A DNA stretch of 21,405 bases from assembly GCA_913020625.1 (NCBI GenBank), contig CAJVZX010000006.1, positions 1 to 21,405 on the forward strand, given 5' to 3'. Under the pieces are notes generated by a model, which searched no databases, was not told the DNA's origin, and worked only from the letters and a program-made list of their open reading frames with translations. This stretch comes from an uncultured Pelagibacterales bacterium (GTDB taxonomy: Bacteria > Pseudomonadota > Alphaproteobacteria > Pelagibacterales > Pelagibacteraceae). This document shows, piece by piece, positions 16,193 to 21,405 of this stretch. Both the position numbers and the translations under genes were made by a program. Position 1 is the first letter of the stretch. Each line of letters opens with the position of its first letter.

Positions 16193-17388
16193 ATATTACT
16201 TTTAATAAATGATTTAGTTGGAAGTAACTTGGATTGATCAAAATCCATAAGAGAATTTTGTTTAATTATTTTTTCCAGGATTTGAGTATATAATTTTCCA
16301 GTTTCAGCATATTTATCTAAATATTTTACTAATTTTAGACTATTTATTTTTTCACCTCTTTCTCTAAGTTTGGCCCTTTCACTTCTAAAATTTTTATATA
16401 CCCTATGACAGTTTAAATTTCTTTTATATGCTCTAACTGATGCTTGAAGTATATTAAATTTCTTTACCTTATGATCTCCAGTTATAACATCCTCAGGCTT
16501 TAAACCATCTGCAGCGTACGTCCATTGCCCAAATAAAGCATTGCCTTCAAGAGCAAATCTTGAAGTACCCCAACCAGTTTCTTTTGCTGCTTGTGCAATA
16601 GCTAAAGATACAGGAATAATATCCATTCTAATCTTTAATTCTGAAAGATCAGAATTTTTTATTTGATATTGTTTTAATTTAAATTCTAGCCATTTTTTTT
16701 CTGCTCGCGTATTTTTAATTTTACCAAGTATTCTAAATAATTTTTTTCTATCTGAAATTATTTCTTCATTTTCTCGTAGTATTAAAGGTAAAATAATTTT
16801 AATAAAAATTTCTTTTTTTTCCTTAGTACTTTCAATTTTACCAATTTCTGCTGGGAGAACAGAAATATATATTGGTGTCACTTTTTTGGTTTTTCTTATT
16901 ATGTCTAAGTCATAATTAGCTGATTTAAAAATTTCATTCAGAGTAGATGCTCCTAATCTTATTGTATTTTCGTCTATATCTTCGAGTTCAGATTCTTCTG
17001 GTATATAAAAATTTTCTTCCGGTTTTATATTTTTTTTCGATAATTCTTTTTTTTGGTATATTGATATTTGTTTTTTTTGTGCCAAATTTTCAATATTTAT
17101 TTTATTACCACTTTTATAAAGCAAAGGGACAATTCCAAAAAAACCAATTGCTATTGCTGCTACAGCTAAAATTTTATAAAAATTGGTCCAATAAATAAAA
17201 TTTAATTTTTTGTTTATTAAATTTTTTGGAAGTAAAACATTGTTTTTCTTAAGCAATGATTCTATTTGTTTGTTTGTTAACCTTGAATTTGAAATTTTTT
17301 TTTGAATCTCTTGAATGCTATATAGTCTAGCTAATTTTAATAACTTCTCTCGGTATGATAAATCCTGTAAATTTTTTTTGGCTTTCAT
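16189..17388 (-). CDS. Membrane-anchored Bax-like glucosaminidase-domain protein
   Basis: Probable peptidoglycan hydrolase of the Bax/FlgJ-like glucosaminidase family (cleaving next to N-acetylglucosamine). The 399 residues comprise a cytoplasmic, lysine-rich stretch (1-69), one transmembrane helix (about 70-91), a charged linker, and a C-terminal glucosaminidase domain (about 245-375). That domain has SLAIAQAAKETGWGTSRFA, with Glu270 at the position of the family's general acid, and NALFGQWTY. This motif closely follows E. coli Bax. The ATG lies one base upstream of the nfu stop, so it is probably cotranscribed after nfu. It converges with the deacetylase gene. Cell-wall activity is inferred from the family. 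Confidence 0.82.
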   Translation of the reverse strand: MKAKKNLQDLSYREKLLKLARLYSIQEIQKKISNSRLTNKQIESLLKKNNVLLPKNLINKKLNFIYWTNFYKILAVAAIAIGFFGIVPLLYKSGNKINIENLAQKKQISIYQKKELSKKNIKPEENFYIPEESELEDIDENTIRLGASTLNEIFKSANYDLDIIRKTKKVTPIYISVLPAEIGKIESTKEKKEIFIKIILPLILRENEEIISDRKKLFRILGKIKNTRAEKKWLEFKLKQYQIKNSDLSELKIRMDIIPVSLAIAQAAKETGWGTSRFALEGNALFGQWTYAADGLKPEDVITGDHKVKKFNILQASVRAYKRNLNCHRVYKNFRSERAKLRERGEKINSLKLVKYLDKYAETGKLYTQILEKIIKQNSLMDFDQSKLLPTKSFIKSNI

Positions 17389-17389
17389 G

Positions 17390-17938
17390 TTATAATGCTT
17401 CTACTCTTTTAACTTCCGGAATATAATGACAAAGAAGATTTTGAACTCCTTGTTTCAAAGTCATAATAGAACTTGGACAACCAGAACAACTGCCTTTTAA
17501 TTCCACTTCAACAAGTCCGTCTTTGAATGATTTAAATTTTATATCTCCGCCATCTCTTGCTACTGCGGGTCTTATTTTGCTATCTAAAATTTCATTTATT
17601 TTTTTTACTATTTCATCTTTGGGTATTTGTTTTTCCTTTTTAGAAAAAGTATCTTTATTTAAAACACTTTCTTTACCACTTAAAAAATAATCATTAATTA
17701 ATGAAATAGTAATATGTTTTATATCACTCCAATTTGTTTCATTTTTTTTTTTAATGGTAATAAAATCTGCACCTAAAAACACCATAACGACGCCATTAAC
17801 TGCCAACAAATTTCTAACAAGCTCATTATTTGTTTCTTTTTTATTAACAAATTCAACTGTGCCGCACTCAGATACCTTTTTCCCAGGCAAAAATTTTAAA
17901 GTATTTGGATTTGGCGTTTCTTCTGTCTGCACAAACAT
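17390..17938 (-). CDS. Nfu-type iron-sulfur cluster scaffold protein
   Basis: Carrier for Fe-S cluster delivery to apo-enzymes, of the NFU1 type found in alphaproteobacteria and mitochondria. The 182 residues consist of an Nfu N-terminal domain (about 1-88, MFVQTEETPNPNTLKFLPG) and a NifU C-terminal domain (about 105-180) with cluster ligands Cys151 and Cys154 in GSCSGCPSS. Clients in this window would include MiaB. No Shine-Dalgarno precedes the ATG. A candidate promoter in the 53-bp gap upstream would give a very short leader. Its place between trpS and tsaB follows the conserved order. Confidence 0.93.
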   Translation of the reverse strand: MFVQTEETPNPNTLKFLPGKKVSECGTVEFVNKKETNNELVRNLLAVNGVVMVFLGADFITIKKKNETNWSDIKHITISLINDYFLSGKESVLNKDTFSKKEKQIPKDEIVKKINEILDSKIRPAVARDGGDIKFKSFKDGLVEVELKGSCSGCPSSIMTLKQGVQNLLCHYIPEVKRVEAL

Positions 17939-17952
17939 ATCGATATTGTTAT

Positions 17953-17982
17953 ATATTATGTAAAAATTAATTAAATAGTAAA
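17953..17982 (-). promoter_or_regulatory. Candidate promoter for nfu in the trpS-nfu gap
   Basis: On the minus strand TTTACT (17982-17977) and TAATAT (17958-17953) are 18 nt apart. The start would be near 17946, leaving a leader of under 10 nt, so the mRNA would be nearly leaderless; this fits the lack of a Shine-Dalgarno at nfu. Base composition makes such matches cheap. The 53-bp gap (17939-17991) holds nothing else clear. Confidence 0.25.
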
Positions 17983-17991
17983 AAGTTAAAT

Positions 17992-18993
17992 TTAGCTTAA
18001 AAATCCCATTTTTTCATGAATTTTCTTTAACTTAATACTAGAAATTAAATCTGCTCTTTCTGTTCCTTTATTTAAAACTGAAATTAAATAATTTTTATCA
18101 TTCAATAATTTTTTTATCTCTTCCCCTATTGGACAAATTTTTTCTATTATTAAAGCAGATAATTGATCTTTAAGATAAGAAAAATTTTTTCCTTTAAATT
18201 CAGTTAAAGTTTTTTCAATTTTATTTTCACTTAAATTAGAATAAATTCCTAATAAATTTCCTGCCTCAGGTCTATCTTTTAATTCTACTTTTGTCGAAGG
18301 CAATGGCAAACTATCTGTCTTTGCTTTTTTAATTTTACTAACTATATTTTCTTTATCATCATTTAAACTGATTATACTTTGTGATGATGGGTCAGACTTG
18401 CTCATTTTTTTTGTTCCATCTTTTAAACTCATAATTCTTGAAAATTCTTTTTGAATTAGCGGTTCTGGTACAGTGATAAATCCATCACAATTAAAATCAT
18501 TATTAAACTTTTGAGCTATGTCCCTAGTCAGTTCTAAATGTTGTTTTTGATCATCTCCAACTGGAACATGGGTAGAATCATACAACAATATATCTGCTGC
18601 CATTAACGTAGGATAAACATAAAGTCCGACACTAGCATTTTCTTTATTATTTCCTGCCTTTTCTTTAAATTGAGTCATTCTATTCATCCAGCCTATTCTT
18701 GAAACGCAATTTAAAATCCATGCAAATTCAGAATGGGCACTTACGCTTGACTGATTAAAAATTATATTTTTTTTAGCATCTAGACCTGATGCTAGAAATG
18801 TTGCTATAGTTTCCAGCGTATTTGATTTTAATAATTTAGGATCTTGTTTTATAGTTATAGCATGAAGATCAACAACGCAATAGACACAATCATTGCCTTC
18901 CTGCAAAGCTACAAAATTTTTTATAGCACCTAAATAGTTTCCTAAATGTAAATTGCCAGTAGGTTGAACTCCTGAAAAAATTTTTTTCTTCAT
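17992..18993 (-). CDS. trpS: Tryptophanyl-tRNA synthetase
   Basis: Class I aminoacyl-tRNA synthetase that charges tRNA-Trp. The 333 residues match bacterial TrpRS. The HIGH-type motif is PTGNLHLGNYLG (11-22) and the KMSKS loop is KMSKS (196-200). The intervening VGDDQKQHLELTRDIA segment for tryptophan/ATP binding is also present. ATG lies 5 bp after the murJ stop, so murJ-trpS is a likely operon, in the conserved alphaproteobacterial order. The uspA-like gene that often follows trpS is not present. Confidence 0.97.
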   Translation of the reverse strand: MKKKIFSGVQPTGNLHLGNYLGAIKNFVALQEGNDCVYCVVDLHAITIKQDPKLLKSNTLETIATFLASGLDAKKNIIFNQSSVSAHSEFAWILNCVSRIGWMNRMTQFKEKAGNNKENASVGLYVYPTLMAADILLYDSTHVPVGDDQKQHLELTRDIAQKFNNDFNCDGFITVPEPLIQKEFSRIMSLKDGTKKMSKSDPSSQSIISLNDDKENIVSKIKKAKTDSLPLPSTKVELKDRPEAGNLLGIYSNLSENKIEKTLTEFKGKNFSYLKDQLSALIIEKICPIGEEIKKLLNDKNYLISVLNKGTERADLISSIKLKKIHEKMGFLS

Positions 18994-18998
18994 ATTTA

Positions 18999-20528
18999 TT
19001 AGTACTTTAATTTAATATCACTCAATTTGAAAGCCTTGACAAAAAATGAAATCAAAAAATAACTTAAAATTGCAACTAAAATATTAAATAATAAATAAAA
19101 TACTTTAAAAGTTTCGTCATAATTAAGTTTAAAACTAAATTTTTCTAATAATAAAAATAATACAACACCCATGCATATTGATGAAAATATTACTCTTGGA
19201 AACCTAGATTTAAATAAATTATTAAATTCAAAGTATTTTTTCTTCATCATAAAAAAATATAGTAATCCAGCATTAATCCATGATGATATGGAAGTTGCTA
19301 TTGGAATAATTTTAAATCCAATTTTTTCAAAAAAAACTATACTAATTATTATATTAAGAATAACAGAAACAATAGAAATATAAAAAGGAATTTTAGTTTC
19401 GTGCCTAGCAAAAAAGAAGCTTGAAAAAACTTTTATAATCGCAAAAGCTGGAAGTCCAAAAGCAAAATAAAATAATGCTGTGGCTGAATTTTTAACACCT
19501 ATTTCAGAAAAAGATCCATAGCCAAATAACGATGAAATAATTGGTTCTGATGCAATAAGCAAAGCTATTGCTGCTGGAACACTTAAAAAAAGACTAAGTT
19601 CTAAAGCCTTATTTTGTATGTTTATTGTTTCAATATTGTTTTCTTGCTCAATTAATTTTGATAATTTGGGCAAAATAACCGTACTAATAGCAATTCCTGC
19701 AATTGCCAAATTAATTTGATAAATCCGATCCGCATAATATAAATAAGAAACTGCACTTGCCTGAAATGAAGCTATAATTGTACCAACTAAAATATTTATT
19801 TGTGTAACACCAGAAGAAAAAATACTTGGTAACAACTTTTTAAAAAATATTTTTATTTTTTCATTAAGTTTAAATTGAAAAGATATTTTCGGAAGATAAA
19901 ATTTTTTTACAATAATATATAAAAAGAAAAATTGTATTATTCCTGCAATCACTACGGCATAAGAAAGATAATAAACAAGACTATCATCTAAAATCTTACC
20001 AAAAAATAAAACTCCTATTAATAGAACATTTAAGATTATGGGTATTGCAGAAGCTGCAGCAAATCTATTATGAGAATTTAGAATTCCAGAAAAAAAAGAT
20101 GATAAACTTACAAAAAATAAAAATGGAAAAGTAATTCTTGTTAAATTTATTACTAATTCCATTTTTTCTTCATCACCGGAAAAACCAGGTGCAATCAAAA
20201 AAACAAACAATGGCATTAAAATTTCAATCAATAAAACAATAAAAAATAAACCTAAAATTAAAAAACTAAAAATACTTGTTGCAAAATTGTCTGCGTTATC
20301 TTTTCCTTTGCTTAGTTCAGATGCATAACTTGGAACAAACGCTGCATTAAAGGTGCCCTCAGAGAACAATCTTCTAAAGGTATTAGGAATCCTGAAAGCC
20401 ACGAAGAAAGCATCTGCCAATAAACCGGATCCAAGAAATATTGCTATAAGAATATCTCTTATATAGCCAAGTATTCTGCTTATTATTGTAAAGAAGCCAA
20501 ATGTGGTTGTTGACTTAATTAAGTTCAT
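18999..20528 (-). CDS. murJ: Lipid II flippase MurJ
   Basis: MOP-superfamily inner-membrane transporter that flips the peptidoglycan precursor lipid II to the periplasm. The 509 residues are almost entirely hydrophobic helices, consistent with 14 transmembrane segments. The charged residues known to be needed in E. coli MurJ are at identical positions: Arg18, Arg24, Asp39 and Arg52. RRLFSEGTFNAAFVPSY, the MurJ signature, follows. The ATG at 20528 is preceded by a 50-bp gap shared with divergent maeB. It is followed by trpS. mutS and glnD, commonly upstream in alphaproteobacteria, are absent here. Confidence 0.95.
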   Translation of the reverse strand: MNLIKSTTTFGFFTIISRILGYIRDILIAIFLGSGLLADAFFVAFRIPNTFRRLFSEGTFNAAFVPSYASELSKGKDNADNFATSIFSFLILGLFFIVLLIEILMPLFVFLIAPGFSGDEEKMELVINLTRITFPFLFFVSLSSFFSGILNSHNRFAAASAIPIILNVLLIGVLFFGKILDDSLVYYLSYAVVIAGIIQFFFLYIIVKKFYLPKISFQFKLNEKIKIFFKKLLPSIFSSGVTQINILVGTIIASFQASAVSYLYYADRIYQINLAIAGIAISTVILPKLSKLIEQENNIETINIQNKALELSLFLSVPAAIALLIASEPIISSLFGYGSFSEIGVKNSATALFYFAFGLPAFAIIKVFSSFFFARHETKIPFYISIVSVILNIIISIVFFEKIGFKIIPIATSISSWINAGLLYFFMMKKKYFEFNNLFKSRFPRVIFSSICMGVVLFLLLEKFSFKLNYDETFKVFYLLFNILVAILSYFLISFFVKAFKLSDIKLKY

Positions 20529-20578
20529 AAATCATATTAGTCTTAAATTTGCTCCAATTGTATATATTATTATAATAA
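20529..20578. promoter_or_regulatory. Divergent murJ/maeB intergenic region
   Basis: Fifty bases must hold both promoters. For maeB, TATATT (20563-20568) could serve as -10. The better TATAAT at 20571-20576 would put the start at or past the ATG. For murJ, minus-strand TATGAT just before the gene with TTGGAG 15 nt upstream would give a leaderless mRNA. None is strong. Overlapping divergent promoters are implied by the geometry rather than shown. Confidence 0.3.
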
Positions 20579-21405
20579 ATGAAAAAATCTAAAATAGATA
20601 AATACACAGATCAAGAAGCTTTGGATTATCATAATAGTGGTAAAGCGGGGAAAATTGAAATTCATTCGTCAAAACCAATGACAACAAAAAGAGATTTGGC
20701 TCTCGCGTATTCACCTGGAGTAGCTGCGCCAGTTAAAGTAATAGCAAAAAACCCTGATGCAGCATATGACTATACAACAAAAGGTAATCTTGTAGCTGTA
20801 ATTAGTAATGGTTCAGCAATACTCGGCCTCGGAAATTTAGGTGCTCTAGCTTCAAAACCTGTAATGGAAGGCAAAGCTATTTTATTTAAACGTTTTGCGG
20901 ACATAGATGCGATCGATTTAGAAATAGATTCTTCTGATGCTAAAGAAATTATTAATTGTATATCAAGTCTTGGAAAAAGCTTTGGAGGAATTAATTTAGA
21001 GGATATAGCGGCTCCAGATTGTTTTGTTATAGAACAAAAGTTAAAGGAAAAATTGGACATTCCAGTATTTCATGATGATCAACATGGTACAGCGATAATA
21101 ACTTTGGCAGCTTTAATTAATGCTTTAGATATATGTGGCAAATCTATCAAAGACATAAAAATTGTTGTGAATGGAGCTGGCGCTTCAGCGATGGCTTGCG
21201 CTAATCTTATTAAAAGTTCTGGGGCGCTGAATCATAATATAACTATGCTTGATAGAAAAGGCGTTATATATCGAGGGAGAGATAATTTAGATCAGTGGAA
21301 ATCAACACATGCCATAGATACAAAAATTAGAACACTTGAAGAGGCAATGAAGGGAGCAGATGTATTTTTAGGATTATCTGCAAAAAATGTACTTAGCAAA
21401 GACAT
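20579..21405 (+). CDS. maeB: NADP-dependent malic enzyme MaeB, N-terminal part (cut by window edge)
   Basis: Oxidatively decarboxylates malate to pyruvate, linking the TCA cycle to pyruvate and NADPH. The frame is open from ATG at 20579 to the window end, giving 275 residues of a protein usually about 750 long, with a C-terminal phosphotransacetylase-like domain not visible here. The malic N-terminal domain has KRDLALAYSPGVAAP (37-51), GLGNLG (83-88), EDIAAPDCF and HDDQHGTAI (165-172). The NAD(P)-binding domain begins with NGAGASA (198-204). The start matches MaeB proteins, which begin about 40 residues before YSPGVAAP. It is divergent from murJ. Confidence 0.93.
   Translation, partial: MKKSKIDKYTDQEALDYHNSGKAGKIEIHSSKPMTTKRDLALAYSPGVAAPVKVIAKNPDAAYDYTTKGNLVAVISNGSAILGLGNLGALASKPVMEGKAILFKRFADIDAIDLEIDSSDAKEIINCISSLGKSFGGINLEDIAAPDCFVIEQKLKEKLDIPVFHDDQHGTAIITLAALINALDICGKSIKDIKIVVNGAGASAMACANLIKSSGALNHNITMLDRKGVIYRGRDNLDQWKSTHAIDTKIRTLEEAMKGADVFLGLSAKNVLSKD

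Noticed and set aside
17979..18002. Hairpin near the trpS stop as terminator
   Set aside because: The inverted repeat around AAGCTAAA/TTTAACTT is short, AT-rich, imperfect and loopless, so it would be very weak.
20571..20576. TATAAT as the maeB -10 element
   Set aside because: It is only 2 bases before the ATG, so transcription would start at or inside the gene; the protein start is supported by alignment to MaeB.
20770..21060. Minus-strand open frame opposite maeB
   Set aside because: Conserved malic enzyme motifs run through the same bases on the plus strand; the antisense frame has no recognisable features.

Overview
This window is a 21.4 kb stretch of a very AT-rich, densely packed alphaproteobacterial chromosome. 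Gene order, protein families, near-absent intergenic space (largest gap about 94 bp), lysine/asparagine/isoleucine-rich proteins and almost exclusive TAA stops best fit the SAR11 clade (Pelagibacterales). That assignment is inferred from sequence character and synteny, not from a database match. No mobile element, CRISPR array, tRNA or rRNA is visible, and no stretch over 300 bases lacks a gene.

Layout. Bases 1-2063 (+) hold the end of fabA, then fabB and fabI (type II fatty acid synthesis). Converging on it is a minus-strand block at 2060-8531, nusA-infB-rbfA-rpsO-pnp (transcription elongation, translation initiation, ribosome assembly, RNA decay). Upstream of nusA, separated by a strong hairpin terminator, is a second minus-strand run at 8626-15174: tsaB-fur-miaB-phoH-ybeY-lnt-metK (tRNA modification, iron/manganese regulation, rRNA processing, lipoprotein acylation, SAM synthesis). 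Bases 15158-16192 (+) encode a secreted polysaccharide deacetylase. Bases 16189-18993 (-) encode a membrane-anchored Bax-like glucosaminidase, an Nfu-type Fe-S scaffold and trpS. Next comes murJ at 18999-20528 (-), and the window ends inside maeB (malic enzyme, +).

The order maeB/murJ-trpS-nfu-tsaB-fur-miaB-phoH-ybeY-lnt-metK-nusA-infB-rbfA-rpsO-pnp/fabI-fabB-fabA is, from general knowledge, an ancestral alphaproteobacterial arrangement. Genes that commonly sit in this series elsewhere (mutS, glnD, rimI, corC, trmB, rimP, ylxR, truB) are missing from their expected places, so the window reads as a streamlined version of that locus. The two envelope genes between nfu and tsaB are the main departure.

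I found no convincing undescribed multi-gene system. The points most worth a second look are: (1) a perfect GC-rich hairpin plus a T9 tract that runs directly into the nusA ribosome binding site, which suggests attenuation of the nusA-infB operon; (2) divergent genes (tsaB and the deacetylase) whose 5' coding ends overlap, so each promoter must lie inside the other gene; (3) the two-gene cell-wall insertion; and (4) convergent gene pairs that share the same 4-bp TTAA stop-stop overlap.
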